Source: Aquabacterium sp. (lineage in GTDB: Bacteria; Pseudomonadota; Gammaproteobacteria; Burkholderiales; Burkholderiaceae_C). From it: DNA of 5,787 nucleotides. The stretch covers positions 1 to 5,787 of the forward strand of contig JAGNPA010000137.1 in NCBI GenBank assembly GCA_017989885.1. The letters are read 5' to 3'. The position numbers and the translations under genes were made by a program. The notes beneath the pieces are model-generated. The model was not told where the DNA came from and did not search any database. It was given only the letters and a program-made list of their open reading frames with translations. Below are positions 1-5,512 of the stretch, in pieces; within the stretch, counting starts at the first letter, position 1; the number at the start of each line of letters is the position of its first letter.

Positions 1-288
1 TGCATGGGCTTTCCAGGCCCGCTTCTGGCTTCGGCGCGGTACAAACTGCGCCACCGGAATGCGCAAGGGCAAGCAGGCCTGGCAGCCATCGCAATGCGGG
101 CGATAGGTGAACAAGCCACTGCGCCGAAAGCCATTGAGCACCAGTTCCGAGTACACATCGGCGTGGATCAACTGGCTGGGCGTGGCCACTTGCGAGCGCG
201 CCTGCCGCCCATCCAGATAGCTGCAAGGGTAGGGCGCGGTGGCGTAAAACTGCAGGGACGCCAAAGGGAGTTCTTGAAGGCGGGTCAC
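1..288 (-). CDS. bpt: Aspartate/glutamate leucyl-tRNA-protein transferase (Ate/Bpt family), N-terminal part
   Basis: Cytoplasmic enzyme of the N-degron pathway. Bacterial Bpt proteins move leucine (some relatives arginine) from aminoacyl-tRNA to N-terminal Asp or Glu, marking the protein for ClpS/ClpAP. Only the first 96 residues are present; the gene continues past the left edge. Visible family features are an early [13 protein letters not shown] segment (residues 13-25) and a cysteine cluster C66-x2-C69-x2-C72 followed by PLRIPV, in the ATE N-terminal domain that is tied to metal or Fe-S binding in relatives. The frame opens with GTG at 288-286, whose last two bases are the first two of the aat stop codon (GTGA overlap), so translation is probably coupled. 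This GTG is the natural start because family similarity begins within a few residues. The choice between leucyl and arginyl donor cannot be made from this fragment; Bpt is preferred because it is the usual bacterial partner of aat. Confidence 0.88.
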   Translation of the reverse strand, partial: MTRLQELPLASLQFYATAPYPCSYLDGRQARSQVATPSQLIHADVYSELVLNGFRRSGLFTYRPHCDGCQACLPLRIPVAQFVPRRSQKRAWKAHA

Positions 289-1037
289 GATGCGGGGCCC
301 GCCGGCGGGGCATCCAGGTAAGACCAGAGGGTCTCATCATAGGTCCAAGGGCCGGGCCGTGGCTGGTCGACCACCGCACGCAAATGGGCTTCAAACCGCG
401 CGCGCGGCCAGGGTCTGGCCCCCAGCGAGGCCAGGTGGGCGGTCTCCTGCTGACAGTCGATCACCTCGATGCCATGCGCCCGGCAAAAGCACACCAGCGC
501 TGCCAGGGCAATCTTGGAGGCGTCGCTGCGGCGCGCAAACATCGACTCGCCATAGAACATCCGCCCGATGCTGACGCCATACAGGCCGCCCACCAGCTCC
601 CCGTTCACCCACGTTTCAAACGAATGCACGGCGCCTTCCCTGTGCCACTGAGCGTACACCTCACGCATGTCCGGCACGATCCAGGTGCCATCCTGGCCGG
701 GGCGTTCGGTGGTGGCGCAGGCGCGCATCACCGCCCCCGCGTCGTGGTCTATGCGCACGTCGCAGCCCGGCGTGCGGCGAAAGGCCTGAACCGTCTTGCG
801 CAAGGAGCGCGACAGCTTGAACTCGGCCACCGGCAGCACCATGCGCGGGTCGGTGGTCCACCACAGAACCGGTTGCCCAGCGCTGAACCAGGGGAAGATC
901 CCGCGCCGATAGGCCTCGGTCAGCCTTCGCGGACTCAGGTCGTGACCGGCGGCCAGCAGGCCGGGCGCGTCAGAGTTCGGTCCCAGCGCGAGCGCGGTAT
1001 CGGGGAGGGGGTCGTCGGGTTCGAGCCAGGCAATCAT
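285..1037 (-). CDS. aat: Leucyl/phenylalanyl-tRNA-protein transferase
   Basis: Transfers Leu or Phe from charged tRNA to N-terminal Arg or Lys of proteins, creating primary N-degrons read by ClpS. With the start at 1037 it has 250 residues, normal for the family. From that start, motifs are [11 protein letters not shown] (26-36), YRRGIFPWF (43-51), [13 protein letters not shown] (56-68), GGLYG (150-154), FYGESMF (161-167) with the glutamate matching E. coli E156, and [15 protein letters not shown] (193-207) with the D and Q proposed to act in catalysis. The frame can be opened six bases earlier at a GTG (1043), but family members begin M-I-x-W-L, which matches the ATG at 1037. No Shine-Dalgarno sequence precedes either start; only the T-tract of a terminator and a TATGAT hexamer do, so initiation may be unusual. 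The stop overlaps the bpt start. Confidence 0.95.
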   Translation of the reverse strand: MIAWLEPDDPLPDTALALGPNSDAPGLLAAGHDLSPRRLTEAYRRGIFPWFSAGQPVLWWTTDPRMVLPVAEFKLSRSLRKTVQAFRRTPGCDVRIDHDAGAVMRACATTERPGQDGTWIVPDMREVYAQWHREGAVHSFETWVNGELVGGLYGVSIGRMFYGESMFARRSDASKIALAALVCFCRAHGIEVIDCQQETAHLASLGARPWPRARFEAHLRAVVDQPRPGPWTYDETLWSYLDAPPAGPAS

Positions 1038-1049
1038 GGCCACATCATA
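1038..1049 (-). promoter_or_regulatory. Possible leaderless promoter of aat (-10 TATGAT)
   Basis: On the minus strand the hexamer TATGAT (1049-1044) lies exactly six bases before the aat ATG at 1037. It matches five of six bases of the sigma70 -10 consensus. That spacing would put the transcript's first base at or next to the A of ATG, the layout of leaderless mRNAs, and would explain why aat has no ribosome-binding site. No convincing -35 is present at 16-18 bases, where the terminator stem lies. This is an inference from spacing alone; the alternative is read-through from phaP or a promoter further upstream. Confidence 0.35.
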
Positions 1050-1079
1050 AAAAAAGCCCGATGGCGAACCATCGGGCTT
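1049..1079 (-). terminator. Intrinsic terminator after phaP, directly before aat
   Basis: Read on the minus strand, an 11-bp perfect stem (AAGCCCGATGG with CCATCGGGCTT) closes a TTCG tetraloop and runs into a tract of seven or more T. The plus strand lacks a comparable T-run, so it acts for minus-strand transcription, most simply ending the phaP transcript about 180 bases after its stop. It sits only 12 bases before the aat start, so it could also limit expression of aat from any promoter upstream. Confidence 0.88.
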
Positions 1080-1083
1080 GAAA

Positions 1084-1155
1084 GGTACCTTAGAAAAGGT
1101 TCATGAGGTACCGAGGAGACAACCTTTCAGGAGGACCGTTCGTCCAAAACGGTCC
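1084..1155. repeat. Cluster of inverted repeats in the phaP-aat gap
   Basis: The 219-base gap between aat and phaP holds no convincing gene. It has several perfect inverted repeats: GGTACCT/AGGTACC (1084-1090 with 1106-1112), AAAGGTT/AACCTTT (1095-1101 with 1121-1127) and GGACCGTT/AACGGTCC (1133-1140 with 1148-1155, 7-base loop). The first two interleave, so in RNA they could only form as alternatives or as a pseudoknot. No T-tract follows any of them. They would lie in the 3' untranslated part of the phaP mRNA. Confidence 0.6.
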
Positions 1156-1201
1156 ACTGACTGATTGCAGCAGCGGGGCAAAGTTCCACGTCCGACGTTT
1201 C

Positions 1202-1217
1202 CAACTTTGTAAAGTTG
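1202..1217. repeat. 16-base inverted repeat after the phaP stop
   Basis: CAACTTT-GT-AAAGTTG is a perfect 7-bp inverted repeat with a 2-base centre, 40 bases downstream of the phaP stop. The centre is too short for a good RNA hairpin at full pairing, so it looks as much like a protein-binding dyad as a stem. A further small dyad, ACGTC-C-GACGT, lies just to its left. Function unknown. Confidence 0.45.
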
Positions 1218-1256
1218 CGTCAGACGCGGTCACAAGGCCGCGCTGCGTGTGTTCGA

Positions 1257-1811
1257 TCAGGCCGACTTGCGAGCCTTGCTGGTGGCAGCCTGGGTGGCCT
1301 TCACAGCGGAGCTGCTGATGGCTTGGAAGTTGGCTTCGGCAACGTCAGCAGCTTGCTTGGCGGCCTTTTGGACCGACTCGAAAGCGTTGTTGGCAGCGGC
1401 GACAGCCGACTTGACCAACACAACGGCGTTCTCGGTGCCGGCGGGTGCATTCTTCACAGCGTTGTCCACCACGGAGGCGAACTTGCTTTGGGCTTCAGCC
1501 ATTTGCGACTCAGCCAGCTTGCTGACTTCGGCGCTGGTGCCCGAAGCGATGTCGTACAGGTGACGGCTGTAAGCGGCGGCCTTTTCAGCGGCGGGTTGCA
1601 GCAGCGAGGCTTGCAGGGCCAGCAGTTCTTGGGCATCCTTGACAGCCAGCACAGCCTTGGCGTGGTCGGAAGCTTCTTCAAAAGAAGTCTTGGCGACTTG
1701 CAGGTTCAGCTCCATCATCTTTTCGACGCCTTCGAAGGCCTTTTGGCCCAGGTCGAACAGGGTGGCGAGGTTGGCTTTTTGTGCGGCGAGCAATTGTTCA
1801 GCGGTCAGCAT
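1257..1811 (-). CDS. phaP: Phasin, polyhydroxyalkanoate granule-associated protein
   Basis: Small amphipathic protein that coats polyhydroxyalkanoate granules, limiting their fusion and affecting their number and size. It has 184 residues, no Cys and no Trp, and is predicted almost wholly alpha-helical. The opening LTAEQLLAAQKANLATLF (2-19), then KAFEGVEK and ELNLQVAKTS (about 23-42), KDAQELLALQ (58-67), AEKAAAYSRHLYDIAS (about 74-89) and NAPAGTENAVVLVKSA (about 120-135) follow the Cupriavidus PhaP1 pattern; the Ala/Lys-rich basic tail is also typical. The frame is open for 59 more codons upstream, but the ATG at 1811 is chosen because family similarity starts there and a GGAGA (1823-1819) lies seven bases before it. 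The gene has its own promoter and terminator, so it is probably monocistronic. Its control is likely by PhaR, as in relatives. Confidence 0.95.
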   Translation of the reverse strand: MLTAEQLLAAQKANLATLFDLGQKAFEGVEKMMELNLQVAKTSFEEASDHAKAVLAVKDAQELLALQASLLQPAAEKAAAYSRHLYDIASGTSAEVSKLAESQMAEAQSKFASVVDNAVKNAPAGTENAVVLVKSAVAAANNAFESVQKAAKQAADVAEANFQAISSSAVKATQAATSKARKSA

Positions 1812-1879
1812 GTTGAGATCTCCAATGAGTGATGACAGAAAGGTAGATTGCATACTGCGGCCGCCTGTGTTTGGCTTTG

Positions 1880-1890
1880 CTGCGTTGCAA
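1880..1890. promoter_or_regulatory. Possible PhaR-type operator at the phaP start site
   Basis: CTGC-GTT-GCAA lies just downstream of the predicted phaP start point. It is one base off the CTGC-N3-GCAG pattern reported for PhaR repressors, which leave phasin promoters when polymer accumulates. A repressor here would block RNA polymerase. The position fits, but the match is short and imperfect, and the PhaR gene is not in this window. Confidence 0.35.
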
Positions 1891-1899
1891 CATGACTCC

Positions 1900-1927
1900 A
1901 GTATAGGCAAGCGACAGATGATTGCAA
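1900..1927 (-). promoter_or_regulatory. Sigma70-type promoter of phaP
   Basis: On the minus strand TTGCAA (1927-1922) and TATACT (1905-1900) are separated by 16 bases, matching the sigma70 consensus at four and five of six positions. Transcription would start near 1893, leaving an untranslated leader of about 80 bases with GGAGA before the phaP ATG. It is the best promoter on this strand in the divergent gap. Confidence 0.65.
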
Positions 1928-1992
1928 GCGTTTTTTGTGCGCCGCAACAAAATAGACGTATCGGTGTGTAAATGCCCCTGTACGGCATCGCC

Positions 1993-1998
1993 TACACT
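1993..1998 (+). promoter_or_regulatory. Tentative -10 element of ppa
   Basis: TACACT lies 40 bases before the ppa ATG and matches four of six -10 positions, giving a leader of about 34 bases. No good -35 is found 16-18 bases upstream. It is the best candidate I can see on the plus strand, and is weak. Confidence 0.3.
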
Positions 1999-2038
1999 TG
2001 CGCATCTTTCACCTTCCTAACCTTGTGATCGAACCATC

Positions 2039-2572
2039 ATGAGCCTGCTCAATGTTCCTGCCGGTGCCAAGGCACCCGACGTCTTCAACGTCATCATCGA
2101 AATCCCTGCCAACGCCGACCCGATCAAGTACGAGATTGATCATGAAACCGGCGCGGTCTTCGTCGATCGTTTCATGGGCACGGCCATGCACTACCCCTGC
2201 AACTACGGCTACGTGCCTCAGACCATCGCCGACGACGGCGACCCCGTCGATGTGCTGGTCGTGACGCCTTTTGCCCTGCAACCGGGCGTGGTCGTGTCCT
2301 GCCGTCCGCTGGGCATCCTGCAGATGGAAGACGAGGCCGGCGGCGACGCCAAGCTGGTCGCCGTACCGACCGAAAAGATCTGCCCGATGTACAAGAACAT
2401 CCAGAAGCTGGAAGACCTGCCTGAATTGCTGATTCAGCAGATCAAGCACTTCTTCGAGCACTACAAGGACCTGGAGCCAGGCAAGTGGGTCAAGGTCACG
2501 GGCTGGGCCGGCATTGATGCCGCCAAGGCCGAAGTCACCTCCGGCCTGGCCGCGTTTGCCAAGTCGCACTGA
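2039..2572 (+). CDS. ppa: Inorganic pyrophosphatase (family I, soluble)
   Basis: Cytoplasmic Mg-dependent enzyme that hydrolyses pyrophosphate to two phosphates, pulling forward nucleotide polymerisation, aminoacyl-tRNA formation and acyl activation. The 177 residues match the E. coli-type hexameric enzyme. The signature D66-G-D68-P-V-D71 is intact, and the other active-site residues appear at E. coli numbers plus one: E21, K30, E32, R44, Y56, D98, D103, K105, Y142 and K143. The start at 2039 fits the family's N-terminus; the sequence before it (GTGATCGAACCATC) has no clear Shine-Dalgarno, which is notable for a gene expected to be highly expressed. It is transcribed away from phaP, and a strong terminator 27 bases after the stop makes it a single-gene unit. 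Confidence 0.97.
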   Translation: MSLLNVPAGAKAPDVFNVIIEIPANADPIKYEIDHETGAVFVDRFMGTAMHYPCNYGYVPQTIADDGDPVDVLVVTPFALQPGVVVSCRPLGILQMEDEAGGDAKLVAVPTEKICPMYKNIQKLEDLPELLIQQIKHFFEHYKDLEPGKWVKVTGWAGIDAAKAEVTSGLAAFAKSH

Positions 2573-2598
2573 GAAGGTTGCGCTGCGAGGCCTGACTG

Positions 2599-2631
2599 AA
2601 AGCCGCTCTGGTGTTCCGGAGCGGCTTTTTT
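2599..2631 (+). terminator. Intrinsic terminator of ppa
   Basis: AAAGCCGCTC pairs with GAGCGGCTTT, extended inward by a T-G and two G-C pairs around a TGTT loop, and is followed by a run of six T (2626-2631). It lies 27 bases after the ppa stop and separates ppa from aceA. Confidence 0.92.
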
Positions 2632-2712
2632 GCAGACGCCGTCGCTGCCGCCACCAAGGGTTGTTGCCAATTCGCGTCACCGAGCCGCTCAGGTCAACCG
2701 CCCCATGAAAAG

Positions 2713-2734
2713 TTATGTCTTATATAAGACATAA
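2713..2734. promoter_or_regulatory. 22-base perfect palindrome upstream of aceA (operator)
   Basis: An exact 11+11 inverted repeat centred between 2723 and 2724, with core GTCTTATATAAGAC. The centre lies about 50 bases before the predicted aceA start point. Perfect dyads of this length are typical of operators for dimeric helix-turn-helix regulators (GntR, TetR and similar). With aceA as the target, a regulator of acetate, fatty-acid or TCA/glyoxylate metabolism is the natural guess; I cannot name it. It forms an array with the next site. Confidence 0.75.
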
Positions 2735-2748
2735 GTCTTTGCCAAGAC
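2735..2748. promoter_or_regulatory. Second operator-like dyad overlapping the aceA -35
   Basis: GTCTT-TGCC-AAGAC has the same 5-base arms and 4-base gap as the core of the neighbouring palindrome, whose centre is 18 bases away. The second dyad covers most of the -35 hexamer (2739-2744), so a protein bound here would be expected to compete with RNA polymerase. Shared arm sequence and geometry suggest the same regulator binds both. Confidence 0.6.
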
Positions 2749-2767
2749 CCGCAAACCGCGTTAGACT
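2739..2767 (+). promoter_or_regulatory. Sigma70-type promoter of aceA
   Basis: TTGCCA (2739-2744; five of six -35 positions) and TAGACT (2762-2767; four of six -10 positions) are exactly 17 bases apart. Transcription would begin near 2774, about 41 bases before the aceA ATG, with GGAGA at 2803-2807 as ribosome-binding site. The overlap of the -35 with an operator-like dyad implies regulated expression. Confidence 0.7.
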
Positions 2768-2814
2768 GGCAACTTCTCGCACCGTTTCACCAACACTCCC
2801 CCGGAGATCTCGTC

Positions 2815-4131
2815 ATGACGAAACTCACCCGTGAACAGCAAATCGCTGCCCTCGAAAAAGACTGGGCCGAAAACCCCCGCTGGAAGCTTGTCAAGCGCGG
2901 CTACTCCGCTGCTGACGTCGTCCGTCTGCGCGGCAGCCTGCAGCCTGAGTACACCCTGGCCAAGAACGGCGCTGAAAAGCTGTGGGAAAAGGTCAACGGC
3001 GGTGCCAAGAAGGGCTACGTGAACGCTTTCGGCGCCATCACCGCCGGTCAAGCCATGCAACAGGCCAAGGCTGGCCTGGAAGCTGTGTACCTGTCGGGCT
3101 GGCAAGTTGCCGCTGACGGCAACACCTCCGAAACCATGTACCCCGACCAGTCGCTGTACGCGTACGACTCGGTGCCCACCATGGTTCGCCGCATCAACAA
3201 CACCTTCAAGCGCGCTGACGAAATTCAGTGGGGCCGTGGCATCAACCCCGGTGACGAAGGCTTCGTCGACTACTTCCTGCCCATCGTCGCTGACGCTGAA
3301 GCCGGTTTCGGTGGCGTTCTGAACGCTTTCGAACTGATGAAGAACATGATCGCTTCGGGCGCTGCTGGCGTTCACTTCGAAGACCAGCTGGCCGCTGTCA
3401 AGAAGTGCGGTCACATGGGCGGCAAGGTGCTGGTTCCTACCCGTGAAGCCGTTGAGAAGCTGATCGCTGCGCGTTTCGCTGCTGACGTGATGGGCGTGCC
3501 CACCATCGTTCTGGCCCGTACCGATGCTGAAGCTGCCAACCTGCTGACTTCTGACTGCGACGACAACGACAAGCCGTTCGTCACTGGCGAGCGCACCCAG
3601 GAAGGCTTCTACCGCGTCAAGAACGGTCTGGAGCAAGCCATCAGCCGTGGCGTTGCTTACGCTCCGTACGCTGACCTGGTGTGGTGTGAAACTGGCGTGC
3701 CTGACATCGGCTTCGCCCGTGAATTCGCTCAAGCCGTGCACGCCGCCTGCCCTGGCAAGCTGCTGTCGTACAACTGCTCGCCTTCCTTCAACTGGAAGAA
3801 GAACCTCAACGACTCGCAGATCGCTTCCTTCCAGGAAGAGCTGTCGGGCCTGGGCTACAAGTACCAGTTCATCACCCTGGCAGGTATCCACATCAACTGG
3901 TACAACACGTTCCAGTTCGCCCACGCTTACGCTCGCGGCGAAGGCATGAAGCACTACACCGAAATGGTGCAAGAGCCCGAATTCGCAGCTCGCGAAAAGG
4001 GTTACACCTTCGTGTCGCACCAACAAGAAGTGGGCGCTGGCTACTTCGACGACGTGACCACCGTGATCCAAGGTGGCTCGTCTTCCGTGAAGGCCCTGAC
4101 CGGCTCGACCGAAGAAGAACAGTTCCACTGA
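2815..4131 (+). CDS. aceA: Isocitrate lyase
   Basis: First enzyme of the glyoxylate shunt: splits isocitrate into succinate and glyoxylate, allowing growth on acetate, fatty acids and stored polyhydroxyalkanoate. The protein has 438 residues, the length of the short bacterial ICL class. Key segments are LSGWQVAAD (93-101), [10 protein letters not shown] (158-167) with metal-binding D160, GVHFEDQ (185-191), the signature [10 protein letters not shown] (196-205) with catalytic C198, the ARTDAE segment (234-239), [10 protein letters not shown] (318-327), and the C-terminal EEEQFH. All catalytic residues I can check are present. The start at 2815 follows GGAGA by seven bases. Codon use is strongly biased (GCT, CTG, AAG, GAC), suggesting high expression. 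It is alone in its transcript; malate synthase is not in the window. Methylisocitrate lyase is excluded by the ICL-specific signature and length. Confidence 0.98.
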   Translation: MTKLTREQQIAALEKDWAENPRWKLVKRGYSAADVVRLRGSLQPEYTLAKNGAEKLWEKVNGGAKKGYVNAFGAITAGQAMQQAKAGLEAVYLSGWQVAADGNTSETMYPDQSLYAYDSVPTMVRRINNTFKRADEIQWGRGINPGDEGFVDYFLPIVADAEAGFGGVLNAFELMKNMIASGAAGVHFEDQLAAVKKCGHMGGKVLVPTREAVEKLIAARFAADVMGVPTIVLARTDAEAANLLTSDCDDNDKPFVTGERTQEGFYRVKNGLEQAISRGVAYAPYADLVWCETGVPDIGFAREFAQAVHAACPGKLLSYNCSPSFNWKKNLNDSQIASFQEELSGLGYKYQFITLAGIHINWYNTFQFAHAYARGEGMKHYTEMVQEPEFAAREKGYTFVSHQQEVGAGYFDDVTTVIQGGSSSVKALTGSTEEEQFH

Positions 4132-4140
4132 TCTGTGTGC

Positions 4141-4165
4141 TGAAGCTCGCCACAAGCGGGCTTCA
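4141..4165. repeat. Hairpin just after the aceA stop
   Basis: TGAAGCTCGC pairs with GCGGGCTTCA (nine Watson-Crick pairs and one T-G) around a CACAA loop, starting nine bases after the aceA stop. No T-tract follows, so it is not itself an intrinsic terminator. It may protect the aceA mRNA 3' end or add to the next hairpin. Confidence 0.5.
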
Positions 4166-4180
4166 AGCCAGATGGAATGA

Positions 4181-4208
4181 AAAGAGCCACCCCTCGGGGT
4201 GGCTCTTT
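4181..4208. terminator. Bidirectional terminator between aceA and the convergent membrane-protein gene
   Basis: AAAGAGCCACCCC and GGGGTGGCTCTTT form a 13-bp perfect inverted repeat around two bases (realistically a shorter stem with a 4-6 base loop). Reading rightward the stem ends in TTT, reading leftward in TTTT, so it can stop both convergent transcripts. It lies 49 bases after aceA and 23 bases beyond the stop of the minus-strand gene. Confidence 0.85.
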
Positions 4209-4231
4209 GCGTTGGTGCTGTCGAACGTGGA

Positions 4232-5260
4232 TCAGAACTTCAATTTGACGCCCGTGCCGATGGCCCAGGCGCGATCCCTCGGCAACGCAGGGTCGCTGCG
4301 CGGCCAGAAATGCCCGACGATGACCTCGCCGATCACGAAGTCCTGGTGAATCGGTTGGGACCACTTCATCTGCAAGCCATAGTCCTGCACGCCAACGGGT
4401 TGCCCGATCACCCCATTGAGCAAGGCCTCCAGCGACAGTTGCCGTTGCCCCCCGAAGGCCTTGAACACGCCCGCACTGCTGGACCAGGCCGCATCCTTGC
4501 TTTTGGCGGTCGCCGTGATGGCGCTGAGCCAACGCGCTGTCAGGCTTGGTGTCAGGAAGTGCTCGTACGTCAGGGCCGTGGTCGAGCCCAGTTGGTCCGC
4601 CACGCTGTAGAACAAGGTCTCGCGAAATTCGACTCGGTCTTTCGGGCTCATCTCCCAGATGTGGCGGTAGCGCACCTGGCCATAGGGCTTGAGACCCCCA
4701 CGGAACCCCAGTCGCACATCCAGGTTGTCACGCAAGGTGGCGCCGATCCCGGCGAAGAACGCGTTGTCGCGGTTGTCGCCACGCAGCAGTTGTTGCTGGC
4801 GGGTGAAGGTGTCGGGTTGGTCGGTGACGATCTCACGCCGGTCGTCGTTGCCGACGAACAGATACTGGTAAGACTCCAGATTGGGCAAGCGAAAGCGCGC
4901 CTTGAAGCGCAGGCCCAGGCTGGCGGAGTCGTCCTCACGTTTGTACAGCGTCAGTCCCAGCTCGCCGTTGGTGACCTTGCCGCCTTCGGAAAAAGGAATG
5001 TCACCAAACCAGCTGTCGACGCCGCTGGCCAGCCACTCGACGGACGAGCGCACACCGCTGCGCGTTCGGCTCATGAATGATTCGTTGGGTGTCGGTGCTG
5101 AGGCTGGCTCGGCAGCCATCTGGGCACTGGCAGGGTTGCTGCCGGCAGGCGTGGCCTCAGTGGTTTGCGCGTACGCGACCCAGGGCAGGCAGGCGCACAG
5201 CAGCAGCAAGCGAGCGGGGGGCGCGGGCCGGTTCAACAGCGTTGCGGGTCGAGTGTTCAT
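4232..5260 (-). CDS. Predicted outer-membrane beta-barrel protein, function unknown
   Basis: I do not recognise the family. The 342-residue product starts with a Sec signal peptide: basic residues at 4, 11 and 17, a hydrophobic core LLLLCACLPWVAYA (18-31) and a likely cut after AYA (31). A low-complexity Ala/Pro/Thr/Ser stretch (about 32-60) follows, then a short basic helical part and the segment SWFGDIPFSEGG (about 83-94). From about residue 95 on, alternating polar and hydrophobic stretches suited to beta-strands (GELGLTLYKRED, SASLGLRFKARFRL, DVRLGFRGGLK, QVRYRHIW) run to a C-terminal GVKLKF; a terminal Phe is the usual BAM recognition signal. The start at 5260 is chosen because the signal peptide follows it; the 22-codon upstream extension begins in a possible -10. 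Divergent from thrS and convergent with aceA, it is probably monocistronic. The context gives no clue to its job. Confidence 0.72.
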   Translation of the reverse strand: MNTRPATLLNRPAPPARLLLLCACLPWVAYAQTTEATPAGSNPASAQMAAEPASAPTPNESFMSRTRSGVRSSVEWLASGVDSWFGDIPFSEGGKVTNGELGLTLYKREDDSASLGLRFKARFRLPNLESYQYLFVGNDDRREIVTDQPDTFTRQQQLLRGDNRDNAFFAGIGATLRDNLDVRLGFRGGLKPYGQVRYRHIWEMSPKDRVEFRETLFYSVADQLGSTTALTYEHFLTPSLTARWLSAITATAKSKDAAWSSSAGVFKAFGGQRQLSLEALLNGVIGQPVGVQDYGLQMKWSQPIHQDFVIGEVIVGHFWPRSDPALPRDRAWAIGTGVKLKF

Positions 5261-5321
5261 CCAGTCTTTCGAAGTGGCGTGAGGCTGCCCAACGTCACCA
5301 GAGCGACCCTCGGGCCACGCC

Positions 5322-5327
5322 AGCATA
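5322..5327 (-). promoter_or_regulatory. Tentative -10 of the membrane-protein gene
   Basis: TATGCT on the minus strand matches five of six -10 positions and lies about 60 bases before the chosen start at 5260. No convincing -35 is found upstream, so this is weak. Confidence 0.3.
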
Positions 5328-5373
5328 CATCCGACCGGGTGGCATCGGCATCGGTATAAGGCACAGGTGCGTG

Positions 5374-5394
5374 CTCGCCGCTACAATAGGCGAG
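5374..5394 (+). promoter_or_regulatory. thrS leader promoter with a dyad around its -10
   Basis: TACAAT (5382-5387) matches five of six -10 positions; the -35 at the right distance is poor (GGCACA at 5360-5365, 16 bases away). The -10 lies inside a perfect inverted repeat, CTCGCC (5374-5379) and GGCGAG (5389-5394), nine bases apart. Transcription would start near 5394, about 64 bases before the leader peptide. The dyad could be a protein site or chance in GC-rich DNA. Confidence 0.5.
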
Positions 5395-5457
5395 TTGGCG
5401 CCAGGTTTGGGTGCGCCCTGTGCAACAGGTAAGAAGCGTAGAAAGGCAGATCCGGTT

Positions 5458-5505
5458 ATGACACCGCGAACTTCGACCACTTCCTTCACCTCGACCGAGG
5501 TCTAG
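5458..5505 (+). CDS. Threonine-rich leader peptide of thrS (attenuator)
   Basis: ATG to TAG encodes 15 residues, MTPRTSTTSFTSTEV, with six Thr (positions 2, 5, 7, 8, 11, 13) and three Ser. A purine-rich AAAGG (5442-5446) lies 11 bases before the ATG, slightly far but usable. A leader with 40% threonine directly before a terminator hairpin and a threonyl-tRNA synthetase gene is the classical sign of ribosome-mediated attenuation: low charged tRNA-Thr stalls the ribosome on the Thr codons and lets thrS be transcribed. The stop codon is eight bases from the antiterminator arm, so a ribosome waiting there would cover part of that arm. The peptide needs no function of its own. It is too short for homology, and rests on composition and context. 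Confidence 0.82.
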   Translation: MTPRTSTTSFTSTEV

Positions 5506-5512
5506 TCGGCTG

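Noticed and set aside
384..1106. 240-codon plus-strand frame opposite aat
   Set aside because: Shadow of aat, whose catalytic motifs are all on the minus strand.
1133..1155. GGACCGTT/AACGGTCC hairpin as the phaP terminator
   Set aside because: No T-tract follows on the minus strand; the stem at 1049-1079 with its T-run is the better terminator.
1215..1832. 205-codon plus-strand frame opposite phaP
   Set aside because: Leu/Gly/Ser-rich shadow of the Ala/Lys/Gln-rich phasin; phasin identity is clear.
1812..1988. 59-codon N-terminal extension of phaP, including an ATG at 1853
   Set aside because: It would cross the predicted phaP promoter and has no similarity to phasins; the ATG at 1811 has a good Shine-Dalgarno and the family's N-terminus.
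2009..2680. 223-codon minus-strand frame opposite ppa
   Set aside because: Runs through the ppa terminator and shadows an unambiguous pyrophosphatase.
2761..4155. 464-codon open frame on the minus strand covering all of aceA
   Set aside because: It mirrors aceA and results from its biased GC-rich codon use; the composition (Val/His/Gly/Gln-rich) resembles no family, and aceA is certain.
4199..5080. 293-codon open frame on the plus strand opposite the membrane-protein gene
   Set aside because: It has no ribosome-binding site, starts inside a terminator stem and shows no recognisable motif; the minus-strand frame has a signal peptide and a terminal Phe.
5261..5326. 22-codon extension of the membrane-protein gene
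   Set aside because: It would bury the signal peptide, and its ATG lies within a possible -10 hexamer.
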